Under the pieces are notes generated by a model. It worked only from the letters and a program-made list of their open reading frames with translations. It was not told where the DNA came from and ran no database searches. This document shows, one piece after another, positions 1 through 5,167 of a stretch of DNA of 5,167 bases (its first letter is position 1; each line of letters starts with the position of its first letter). The stretch spans positions 1 through 5,167 of the forward strand of contig BNUR01000173.1 of the NCBI GenBank assembly GCA_025997495.1, given 5' to 3'. A program made the position numbers and the translations under genes. Origin of the DNA: Spirochaetia bacterium (GTDB lineage: Bacteria; Spirochaetota; Spirochaetia; Treponematales; Breznakiellaceae).

Positions 1-1047
1 ATCCATGCTTTCTTTTTTATGGATAGTTTGAAACATGAGTCCAATTTTCCTGATAATTCGTTCTCCATACTCTACCACCGTTTTGTCAGGTAATTTCAAC
101 AGGAATAGTATCTCCCTTATAAAATGTACCCAGCAGAATTGTAACAATGCACTATGCAGTCTTTTGAACTTTCTGTATGCTCCGTAAAAATCGCAGGATA
201 TTATTCCTTCAAACATTTTCCCCAATGTGACCTCCAATACATTTTCACCACGGGTGCCGGTAATACAAAAAACAGCGAATAGCCGCGCTTTAAACACCCA
301 TATCCACCGTTTTAGACCGTTCTCCTTCCATCCGGTCTCGTCAATATGCAGATGGGGCTCTTGATTTAATTGGTCTAACAATATTTCGTGCGGCTCTTCC
401 ATTGCTGCGGAGGCCTTCATTACTTGTTTTACCAGAAATCCTCTGCTCACTTTTATTTTTAGTACGTCTGCAAAAAAATCCCGCAAGGCACTATATGATA
501 CGTGACATCGGCCTTTCATATATGCGACCAGTGCTATCAGTGCATTTGAAAATAAACCGCTGCGTGCCTCGGGCGGAACAGGCGCCGTGTGATATGATTG
601 ACAATTTTCACACCAATAGACATTACAAGCATACTCATTTACATAAAACGGTTTCGGGGCTATTTCTATTTGCTGGACCTTTTGGGGCGGCTTATTGGTT
701 AATTCTAATTCCCCGCCGCAGCATGGGCATTTTTCTAATGTTTGTGTAAACCTGTTATCAATTTCCCCGGCTGAAAAAGGCAGGCGCTCATGTTTCTTAT
801 GCCCTTTCTGTCCACCGATTTTTCTCCGTGTACCATTTTTTGCTTCTTTGGTTTTATTAACCTTAGGATTTATTATATCTGATGATGGCGGCTTTGATGA
901 ATTGCTTGAATCTTTTTTTAGATGCGCCACTTCAGACTCCAGTTCTTTTATACGCTCATCCTGTTCTTTGATGTGTGCCTGAAGCTTACGTATATATGTC
1001 TCCAGTTCTTTTATGATGTCTAAGTATTTTTGATTTCCCCAAATCAT
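1..1047 (-). CDS. IS66-family transposase, C-terminal part beyond the window
   Basis: This enzyme would cut and join the ends of its IS element using a DDE active site. The frame is open without a stop for 349 codons to the window edge; whole family members are roughly 450-530 residues. In order it shows a charged coiled-coil segment (about residues 10-46), the conserved SSKPPSSD motif (50-57), a basic GGQKGHKKH stretch, a zinc-ribbon with CPCC at 107-110 and CENC at 146-149, and then the catalytic core. The IS66 signature DETGW (236-240) supplies the first Asp and CDFYGAY (285-291) the second, followed by CWVHFIR (305-311). The catalytic Glu is not in view. ATG at 1047 is the only plausible start because an in-frame TAA lies four codons upstream. 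There is no convincing ribosome-binding site. The visible part looks intact, so the element may be active. Confidence 0.95.
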   Translation of the reverse strand, partial: MIWGNQKYLDIIKELETYIRKLQAHIKEQDERIKELESEVAHLKKDSSNSSKPPSSDIINPKVNKTKEAKNGTRRKIGGQKGHKKHERLPFSAGEIDNRFTQTLEKCPCCGGELELTNKPPQKVQQIEIAPKPFYVNEYACNVYWCENCQSYHTAPVPPEARSGLFSNALIALVAYMKGRCHVSYSALRDFFADVLKIKVSRGFLVKQVMKASAAMEEPHEILLDQLNQEPHLHIDETGWKENGLKRWIWVFKARLFAVFCITGTRGENVLEVTLGKMFEGIISCDFYGAYRKFKRLHSALLQFCWVHFIREILFLLKLPDKTVVEYGERIIRKIGLMFQTIHKKESMD

Positions 1048-1053
1048 TTCATC

Positions 1054-1082
1054 ATTTTACCGTGTTTCCTTTCATATGTCAA
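1054..1082 (-). promoter_or_regulatory. Candidate promoter of the IS66 transposase
   Basis: On the minus strand a perfect -35 box TTGACA (1082-1077) is followed after exactly 17 bases by TAAAAT (1059-1054), five of six matches to the -10 consensus. The box pair lies inside the IS end and reads into the transposase gene. Only six bases separate the -10 box from the ATG at 1047, so transcription would start at or next to the start codon and the mRNA would be nearly leaderless. This is a sequence match only. Confidence 0.55.
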
Positions 1083-1438
1083 TCATTGTCGTTAGTTTTG
1101 TGTAATTTTCCGTGAACGGTTACAATCCATCGGTCGCTGTCCCCTAAGGCTTTGTCGATGGTGAGAAAACGCGTTCCCTTTACCGATGCGGGGCTCTGGA
1201 AGACAATGACCATTCGGTCATTCCCCTGGGCGTCCTCCTTTGAATACTGGTCGATGGCGCGCTCCGTGGTTGTGCCGTTTTTGGCGGTTATGACCATACG
1301 CGAACGGGACGACTCCGTAGCTGCGTCTATACGGTTACGCGCTGCGTGGACGATGGATGAGGCATCCTGGGCGTTTGCAAGCGATGCCCCAAGAATGAGG
1401 CCCGAAATCAAAAAGACGATTCTTTTCTTTCCTTTCAT
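1079..1438 (-). pseudogene. LolA-like outer membrane lipoprotein-sorting protein, truncated by IS66
   Basis: The full-length relative would be a periplasmic LolA-like carrier of about 250 residues that accepts a lipid or lipoprotein from a membrane exporter. The start is well supported: ATG at 1438 with AGGAG six bases upstream. Residues 1-23 form a clear signal peptide ending ANA, with probable cleavage before Gln24. The mature part keeps the family's early strands and the VKGTRFLTIDK segment (86-96) up to DRWI (102-105). The last 14 residues, VTVHGKLHKTNDND, are encoded by the IS66 end and stop at 1079. The product is therefore a 119-residue fragment lacking more than half of the fold and most likely non-functional. 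It follows the exporter gene after 70 bases and probably shares its transcript. The remaining 3' part of the gene should lie on the far side of the IS element, outside this window. Confidence 0.8.
1104..1131 (-). other. IS66 terminus and insertion junction in the LolA-like gene
   Basis: The LolA-like frame reads Asp-Arg-Trp-Ile with the Ile codon ending at 1124. The next base, 1123, opens the sequence GTAACCGTTCACGG, taken as the IS terminus. Family members usually continue after this point with a YLPALxKVRRI-like stretch, which is absent. If the usual 8-bp target duplication was made, the host copy on this side is 1124-1131 (AATCCATC on the plus strand). The partner copy would be beyond the left edge, so the duplication cannot be confirmed here. 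Confidence 0.6.
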
Positions 1439-1512
1439 ACAATACTCCTATAAAAAGTGCGCATTTGCGCACACGTCAATCGGAAATGATAGGCTCTTAA
1501 ATTCCCTATCAT
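1435..1512 (-). CDS. Possible 25-residue coupling peptide between exporter and LolA-like genes
   Basis: A short frame begins with ATG at 1512, overlapping the exporter stop codon as ATGA. It ends with a TGA at 1437-1435 that overlaps the LolA-like start codon, again as ATGA. The peptide starts MIGNLRAYHF and ends FYRSIV. It resembles nothing I know, is slightly basic and has no membrane segment. An AGGAG lies only three bases before its ATG, which is closer than ideal. The frame runs through a terminator-like hairpin, so its translation could control read-through into the LolA-like gene. The double ATGA arrangement could equally be chance in so short a gap. Confidence 0.25.
   Translation of the reverse strand: MIGNLRAYHFRLTCAQMRTFYRSIV
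1443..1454 (-). repeat. 12-bp direct repeat, copy at the LolA-like ribosome-binding site
   Basis: The minus-strand sequence TTTATAGGAGTA here contains the AGGAG ribosome-binding site of the LolA-like gene. An identical copy lies at 1514-1525 inside the last codons of the exporter, just before the overlapping ATGA. The duplication gives the short intervening frame a ribosome-binding-like sequence of its own. Confidence 0.4.
1452..1472 (-). terminator. Terminator-like hairpin before the LolA-like gene
   Basis: On the minus strand the sequence GTGCGCAAATGCGCAC (1472-1457) folds into a GC-rich stem of six pairs with a four-base loop, or seven pairs with a two-base loop. It is followed directly by five T residues (1456-1452). 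This has the form of an intrinsic terminator. It stands between the exporter stop and the ribosome-binding site of the LolA-like gene, so it would reduce or condition transcription of that gene rather than end an operon cleanly. The T-run is short, so termination would probably be partial. Confidence 0.5.
1486..1512 (-). repeat. 8-bp inverted repeat overlapping the exporter stop codon
   Basis: ATGATAGG (1486-1493) is matched by its exact reverse complement CCTATCAT (1505-1512) across an 11-base loop. The right arm contains the exporter's TGA stop. There is no T-run after it, so it does not look like an intrinsic terminator. It may protect or process the exporter mRNA, or compete with translation of the short frame that starts in the same arm. 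Confidence 0.4.
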
Positions 1513-4151
1513 CTACTCCTATAAATAAATTTTGGCTTGAAGGTTAACAAAAGCGCAGGGATCACGGTCAGGCTTAAAAGCGCAGTAACCCCCATCGCAA
1601 GGGCGACGAGCAGTCCCATATCGGCGATGATTTTAAAATTGGAAAAGGCAAGCACCGCAAATCCGCCGCCCACGGAAATGGCGTTTACCATAATTGCCTT
1701 GCCGGAACTTCTAAAGGTGTGGTACAAAAAGACGTGTTTATCCTCACCGGCTTTACAGGCATTATATTCCCGCTTAAAACTGTCTATGAAATGAATCGTA
1801 TAATCAATGCCGATTCCCACAATAAGACTGGCGATAATCGCTGTTCCGATATTGAGCTTGATTCCTAAAAATCCCATGATAGCGAAATTACACAAAACGC
1901 TGATGATGATTGCTATGATTCCGACTAGCCCTGCGGCGCATGACTTGTTGGAAATGGCGATGATAATAAATATCATCAAGATGGAAAAGATAATCGTGAT
2001 TATTTGGGAGTTAATTATCAGACTGCCCATAGCTATTTCCAGCATTGTACCGCCGCCTATGGTAAAGCGCACCGTGTCGGGGAATTTGTTCCCGGCATAT
2101 TGCTTGATGGCATTGACTACCCCGGCAGAATCATTGTTGCCAAGAGTACGCATTTGCACTTTTGACTTTATCGCCGTAGGTTCAAGGGGATCATTGGAAA
2201 ATTTATTAATATCGCCGGAAAGCAGCGCCAGATAATTGGCAATAAGCCCTTCGAGTTCGGCATCGGTCGTTTTACGGTATTTTGCCGGATCACCAGGGAT
2301 TTCGTAATAAGCCATACCCTCGTAATTCGTCCGCTTTTTTAGTTCTTTCACCAGAGTATTCGCGTTCATACCTTTCTTTGTTCCTGCCGCCGAATCCAGG
2401 AGGGCAATCAATTCCGCAGTTGATATTTGAGCGGCGAGAATGTCTGCATTTTTTGACGATACTTCGGGAGAAGCCGCCTCAAAGTCATCGTCATAATAGC
2501 TGATGCCAAAATCTCCGAACCCAAATTTTTCAGTATCATTGGCGTTTTGACCGTTGCTTGCCGGACGTAATCCTTCCGGGCTTTCATCAGCATTGAATAC
2601 CTGGTTGGTCCGTTTAATCATGTCGGTGAATCCTATCACTTTTCCGACGAGGGGTTCCTTCTCCATAAGCGTTGTATGAAGTTCGTCCATTGCGGTGAGG
2701 ACTTTAGGATCAAGCAGGGCTTCTGTGCTGTCTGCCTCCAGCACCATACTGACTAATTTTGTTCCGCCGAAGTTTTCCCGAATAAACCGGTCGGACTTTG
2801 CGATAGGAGAATTTTTGTTAAAATATTCTACCAGCACATTATCTATGACAAGCTTTGAACTGCCGTAAAGAGCGACAGCGGTAATAATGACGGTACATAC
2901 CAGTATGAAACGCCGCTTTATTACGATACCCAAAAAAGCCTTGGCAATATCCGCTTCCAGCCCGTTTACCTGCTTCGACATTTTTTCTTTAGCTAATATT
3001 TTTTCTTTTACCGCTTTTGGTCCCCTGATGAGTAAACACGCGGGAATGAAGGTTATAGCGAGAACAAACGCGACCAGTACTCCGATACTTGTTGCAATCC
3101 CGAATTCCTGCATCGGAACAATCGGTGTAAAACAGAAGGAAATAAAACCGGCGAGGGTGGTCAACGCTGCAAAAAAAACCGGATTTATGAGCCGTCTGAC
3201 CAAATTAAAGACAATCTCCGTGTGTTCTTCCCTGCTTACCATACCGCTTGCAGTTTGTCTGGTTCGCATTTCTTCAAAATAATGGGTTACCACATGGATT
3301 CCATAGGCGCTTCCCACCGCGATAATAAGAATCGGAACTATCATCGAAATAAGCGAAAGTTTAACGCCTATAAGCGGCATTACGCCGACCGACCAAATGG
3401 TGGCGATAAGCACCGTAAGAGTAGGAAGAATAACTCCCGACGCCCGGTGGAAGGAAAAGTATAACACTCCCAGCAGCACCACAAGTACCAGGGGAATGAG
3501 GTACACAATATCATGCAGCATGGTTTCGGAGATGGTAGCGCTTAATACCGGAATTCCGGAAACGTATACGTCGGCAAAACCGCTAAACATTTCCTGCGCC
3601 ATATCACGGATGCTGAAGAGTGTCGCGATAACTGCGGGTTTTCCGGCGTCGGCCTCCGGTACGTCAAGAGAAATAATAATCTGCGTTGAAGTCAGGTCAT
3701 CCGAGACGATGGAGCCCTCATATAAATCCCATGAGGCGATCCGCTGCTGTAATAGGGTGATCTCCTCCTGGGTCCCGCTAAAATCATCGCCCACCAAATT
3801 GGTAACAAGGATCGTGTCGCCGTCGGCGGTAATGTAATCCGTTGTCATAAGTGAGGACACGTCATCAACAAATTCAAAGAATTTGACTTTCTTGATGTAC
3901 TCCTTCATTAGCATCGTGAATTCCGGGTCAAAGACCGAACCAGACGGGCGTTCAAGCGCGATGAGGATAGATACGTTATTACCGAATGTTTCCTCAAAAT
4001 GGTCAGAAATGACCCGGGACTCGTGTTTTTCCGGTATAAAGCGAAAGTTGTTGTTGTCCATTTCCAGTTTCGGCAGCTGCAGCGCACAGAACACGGTGAT
4101 GAGGGCGATTATTCCCACGATCACCTTAGGGCACTTAAAAAACTTTTCCAT
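1509..4151 (-). CDS. RND superfamily exporter, MMPL type, 880 residues
   Basis: This is an inner-membrane exporter predicted to use the proton gradient to move a lipid or lipoprotein-like substrate outward. The chain is a classic internal duplication. There is one N-terminal helix (about 8-25), a periplasmic loop (27-210) and five helices (about 212-375), then a cytoplasmic linker. A second set follows: one helix (413-430), a larger loop (433-708) and five helices (711-870). The fourth helix of the first half carries GSAYGIH (280-286), and its counterpart in the second half carries GIGIDYTIH (779-787) with the acidic residue Asp783 next to Tyr784. The second loop holds an acidic, low-complexity stretch (about 525-565). 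ATG at 4151 is preceded by AGAGGA five bases upstream. Length and topology match the family and no frameshift is seen. The LolA-like gene follows after 70 bases, a pairing common in this family. The substrate cannot be told from sequence. HpnN-like hopanoid transport is possible but unsupported, since no hopanoid genes are visible. Confidence 0.9.
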   Translation of the reverse strand: MEKFFKCPKVIVGIIALITVFCALQLPKLEMDNNNFRFIPEKHESRVISDHFEETFGNNVSILIALERPSGSVFDPEFTMLMKEYIKKVKFFEFVDDVSSLMTTDYITADGDTILVTNLVGDDFSGTQEEITLLQQRIASWDLYEGSIVSDDLTSTQIIISLDVPEADAGKPAVIATLFSIRDMAQEMFSGFADVYVSGIPVLSATISETMLHDIVYLIPLVLVVLLGVLYFSFHRASGVILPTLTVLIATIWSVGVMPLIGVKLSLISMIVPILIIAVGSAYGIHVVTHYFEEMRTRQTASGMVSREEHTEIVFNLVRRLINPVFFAALTTLAGFISFCFTPIVPMQEFGIATSIGVLVAFVLAITFIPACLLIRGPKAVKEKILAKEKMSKQVNGLEADIAKAFLGIVIKRRFILVCTVIITAVALYGSSKLVIDNVLVEYFNKNSPIAKSDRFIRENFGGTKLVSMVLEADSTEALLDPKVLTAMDELHTTLMEKEPLVGKVIGFTDMIKRTNQVFNADESPEGLRPASNGQNANDTEKFGFGDFGISYYDDDFEAASPEVSSKNADILAAQISTAELIALLDSAAGTKKGMNANTLVKELKKRTNYEGMAYYEIPGDPAKYRKTTDAELEGLIANYLALLSGDINKFSNDPLEPTAIKSKVQMRTLGNNDSAGVVNAIKQYAGNKFPDTVRFTIGGGTMLEIAMGSLIINSQIITIIFSILMIFIIIAISNKSCAAGLVGIIAIIISVLCNFAIMGFLGIKLNIGTAIIASLIVGIGIDYTIHFIDSFKREYNACKAGEDKHVFLYHTFRSSGKAIMVNAISVGGGFAVLAFSNFKIIADMGLLVALAMGVTALLSLTVIPALLLTFKPKFIYRSR
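1514..1525 (-). repeat. 12-bp direct repeat, copy in the exporter's last codons
   Basis: This copy of TTTATAGGAGTA encodes part of the C-terminal FIYRS of the exporter and is identical to the segment at 1443-1454. It places AGGAG three bases before the ATG at 1512. Confidence 0.4.
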
Positions 4152-4162
4152 AAAAATCCTCT

Positions 4163-4178
4163 AAAAAAACGTTTTTTA
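4163..4178. repeat. A/T palindrome in the exporter leader
   Basis: AAAAAACGTTTTTT (4164-4177) is a perfect 14-bp palindrome a few bases upstream of the exporter's ribosome-binding site. In RNA it would form only a weak A-U stem. It could be a binding site for a regulator, a bent DNA segment or part of a weak terminator after the phosphatase gene. Nothing in the sequence decides between these. Confidence 0.3.
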
Positions 4179-4247
4179 CAGCCATGCGGCGTAAAACCAA
4201 TAAGAAATGTTTTATTCTTTATTGATATTGAAAATATATCCGCCAGG

Positions 4248-4292
4248 TGTAAACTACTTATCAACAAAACATCAATTTTTTATCAACTTTTC
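4248..4292 (-). repeat. 45-bp direct repeat, copy 1 (downstream of PAP2, upstream of the exporter)
   Basis: This copy matches 4986-5030 at 41 of 45 positions with no gaps, and similarity stops abruptly at both ends. It overlaps the last two bases of the PAP2 stop codon and lies 97 bases upstream of the exporter start. Read on the minus strand it contains two TTGATA(A) segments and a TTTACA, any of which could serve as a -35 box for the exporter. I cannot find a good matching -10 box, so a promoter is not called here. Possible roles are a shared regulatory sequence, a recombination site, or the trace of an insertion. Confidence 0.8.
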
Positions 4293-4911
4293 AGTTTTTA
4301 ATGAATAATGGATAAGTAAAACTTAACCAAATTAAACCAAGTAAGAATCCGCCCATAACATCTGTGGGAAAATGTACCCCACAATAAATACGGCTGAGTC
4401 CAATACAAATAATAAGCATAGATAACACAACTTGCAGAGCCCGCCTTATGAATACTCTTTTAATGTGCCTGTTTATTAAAACAATCAACATCCCATATAA
4501 AAGCATTGAAACTGTTGCATGTCCGCTGGGAAAACTCAAACCATGGACAACAACCAAATGTAAACTATCGGGCCGTTGACGTCCTATAATGGTTTTTAAA
4601 AAATGGACAAAACCCCCTGCCACGATTCCAACACCCGATAGCAGCCAAATTGCCTCCCGTTTTTTCTTATACATAAAAAGCAGCGCAAAACAAATGATAC
4701 TTAGGGGTAAAACAAAAATAAAATCACCCAATCGGGTCACCGTAATAAAAAACAAATTAAAATGAGGGTATAAATTATGTTTTATCATTTCAATAAAATA
4801 AGTATCAAATCCGCTGAAAAAGTCCGGACGTACCTTTATTAAATAACAAAAGACAATAAATACTACTGTCAGAATAATACCTATTATTTGTGATGATACT
4901 CTCTTTTCCAT
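4291..4911 (-). CDS. PAP2-family membrane phosphatase
   Basis: This is a membrane-bound phosphatase of the PAP2/lipid phosphate phosphatase family, which removes phosphate from substrates such as phosphatidic acid or undecaprenyl pyrophosphate at the outer face of the inner membrane. All three active-site motifs are complete (numbering from ATG 4911): KTIIGRQRP (106-114), FPSGH (127-131, catalytic His131) and SRIYCGVHFPTD (173-184, His180 and Asp184). About six hydrophobic segments surround them, and 206 residues is a normal length. The start at 4911 is chosen because GGTGAGG stands five bases upstream and the first helix begins soon after. ATG at 4938 with AGGGGG eight bases upstream is a real alternative, and a TTG at 4956 is less likely. 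The gene is visibly more AT-rich than the exporter and is bracketed by 45-bp repeats, which suggests separate acquisition. The exporter follows after 139 bases on the same strand. The specific substrate is unknown. Confidence 0.9.
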   Translation of the reverse strand: MEKRVSSQIIGIILTVVFIVFCYLIKVRPDFFSGFDTYFIEMIKHNLYPHFNLFFITVTRLGDFIFVLPLSIICFALLFMYKKKREAIWLLSGVGIVAGGFVHFLKTIIGRQRPDSLHLVVVHGLSFPSGHATVSMLLYGMLIVLINRHIKRVFIRRALQVVLSMLIICIGLSRIYCGVHFPTDVMGGFLLGLIWLSFTYPLFIKN

Positions 4912-4963
4912 TATATCCTCACCTTTTATACTGTTCATAAAAACAACCCCCTGCAAATTAATG

Positions 4964-4979
4964 TAGTAAGATTTTACTA
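4964..4979. promoter_or_regulatory. Operator-like palindrome upstream of PAP2
   Basis: TAGTAAGATTTTACTA is a 6-bp perfect inverted repeat with a four-base centre. It lies 26 bases upstream of the ATG at 4938 and 53 upstream of the ATG at 4911, and its right arm coincides with the proposed -10 box. Its size and place fit a repressor site, but no regulator gene is in view and I recognise no known operator consensus. Confidence 0.35.
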
Positions 4980-5002
4980 AACAAATGTAAACTGTTTATC
5001 AA
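4974..5002 (-). promoter_or_regulatory. Candidate promoter of the PAP2 gene
   Basis: On the minus strand TTGATA (5002-4997) inside repeat copy 2 is followed after 17 bases by TAGTAA (4979-4974). The -35 box is a five of six match, while the -10 box is poor at three of six. A better -10 box, TAAAAT at 4976-4971, would need a 20-base spacer. Spacing and position relative to the gene are right, but the match is only moderate. Confidence 0.3.
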
Positions 5003-5030
5003 CAAAACAGCAATTTTTTATAAACTTTTC
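4986..5030 (-). repeat. 45-bp direct repeat, copy 2 (upstream of PAP2)
   Basis: This copy matches 4248-4292 at 41 of 45 positions in the same orientation, with starts 738 bp apart. It ends 48 bases before the ATG at 4938. Its own sequence contains a GTTTAT/ATAAAC inverted pair (4994-4999 and 5020-5025) that copy 1 has lost through substitutions. The two copies together enclose exactly one gene, the PAP2 phosphatase. Confidence 0.8.
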
Positions 5031-5084
5031 TGCGGTTCTGTACAGCAATTCTAAATTTGCCTGATTTATGATAAAATCGGGGGT

Positions 5085-5167
5085 ATGGGTGGGGAAACAT
5101 TTGAGCGGCTAATGAGGAATCTAGACAAAGCGGCGGAGAAGATACCCGACAACCGGCATGGGCCGAA
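5085..5167 (+). CDS. Start of an unidentified protein, possibly a transposase
   Basis: The frame opens with ATG at 5085 and runs to the window edge, giving 27 full codons that begin MGGETFERLMRNLDKAAEKI and continue PDNRHGP. The frame is closed upstream by TAA at 5052-5054. A KIPDxRxG motif close to the N-terminus recalls transposases of the ISNCY or related DDE type that I associate with spirochaetes, but the piece is too short to be sure. The run GGGGG sits one base before the ATG, too close for an ordinary ribosome-binding site. A later ATG at 5112 is possible, with GAGCGG three bases upstream. The piece is clearly more GC-rich than the phosphatase gene it diverges from, consistent with a different origin. 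Confidence 0.35.
   Translation, partial: MGGETFERLMRNLDKAAEKIPDNRHGP

Larger units (their letters stand above)
1..1123 (-). mobile_element. IS66-family insertion sequence, one end only
   Basis: The element is recognised by its IS66-type transposase, read leftward. Its transposase-upstream end is placed at 1123 because reading the minus strand from there gives GTAACCGTTCACGG. IS66-family elements typically begin with GTAA, and the LolA-like coding frame stops matching its family at exactly this base. Only 76 bases separate this end from the transposase start, so there is no room for tnpA and tnpB upstream. That fits the single-gene (ISBst12-like) branch of the family. The other terminus, the matching inverted repeat and the second copy of the expected 8-bp target duplication all lie beyond the left edge. 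Assignment to the family is firm; the exact boundary is inferred. Confidence 0.85.

Noticed and set aside
402..982. Plus-strand open frames inside the left region
   Set aside because: They lie opposite a continuous 349-codon IS66 transposase frame with clear family motifs and have no ribosome-binding sites or recognisable domains.
1537..4164. Several plus-strand frames of 73-146 codons, and one minus-strand frame of 61 codons, within the exporter gene
   Set aside because: They are out-of-frame readings of a complete, well-recognised 880-residue exporter; no motif or start signal supports any of them.
4258..4287. TTATCAACA and TTATCAACT as DnaA boxes of a replication origin
   Set aside because: Each differs from the usual TTATCCACA box, only a few occur, and the surroundings (phosphatase and exporter genes) are not those of an origin. 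In AT-rich DNA such matches are common.
4301..4999. Plus-strand frame across the exporter start and its leader (3999-4301)
   Set aside because: It lies opposite the exporter's N-terminus and its leader, has no ribosome-binding site and encodes no recognisable protein.
4248..5030. Repeat pair as a CRISPR array
   Set aside because: There are only two copies, 738 bp apart, with a full gene between them and no spacer-sized units or cas genes.
4248..5030. Repeat pair as integron attC sites around a gene cassette
   Set aside because: The one-gene-between-repeats layout fits, but I could not find the RYYYAAC and GTTRRRY core pairs in either copy, and no integrase gene is visible. The idea stays open only as a generic mobile unit.
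5038..5045. CTGTACAG palindrome between repeat copy 2 and the right-hand frame
   Set aside because: Eight bases is too short to mean anything alone and there is no flanking symmetry.

Overview
The window carries one cell-envelope transport locus, all on the minus strand, bordered by mobile DNA on both sides. Reading right to left it holds a PAP2-type phosphatase gene, a large RND/MMPL-family exporter gene and the start of a LolA-like periplasmic carrier gene. The LolA-like gene is cut by an IS66-family insertion sequence that fills the left fifth of the window and runs off its edge. At the extreme right a short plus-strand reading frame begins, possibly the start of a second transposase. The exporter plus LolA-like pairing points to a bacterium with an outer membrane. 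The style of the proteins reminds me of spirochaetes (Treponema-like), but this is an impression from memory and not something the window proves.

Layout. 1-1123: IS66-family element, with a transposase open from its start at 1047 to the window edge. 1124-1438: surviving first 105 codons of the LolA-like gene; the visible reading frame continues 14 codons into IS DNA and stops at 1079. 1439-1508: a short junction with a terminator-like hairpin, a second inverted repeat and a 25-codon reading frame that overlaps both neighbours by ATGA. 1509-4151: intact 880-residue exporter. 4152-4290: its leader. 4291-4911: PAP2 phosphatase, clearly more AT-rich than the exporter. Two near-identical 45-bp direct repeats (4248-4292 and 4986-5030) sit immediately downstream and upstream of the phosphatase gene. 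5085 to the end: GC-richer partial reading frame on the plus strand.

How the genes may work together. Exporters of this family sit in the inner membrane, and their genes are often adjacent to genes for LolA-like periplasmic proteins, so the pair is thought to move a lipid or lipoprotein toward the outer membrane. Here the insertion has removed the C-terminal part of the carrier, so the exporter may work without its usual partner or the locus may be decaying. The phosphatase could act on a lipid phosphate, but its composition and bracketing repeats suggest it arrived separately.

I do not see a clear new defence or mobile system. The observations most worth checking are the exact IS66 junction in the carrier gene, the 45-bp repeat pair around the phosphatase gene, and the exporter/carrier junction that looks built for transcription-translation coupling.
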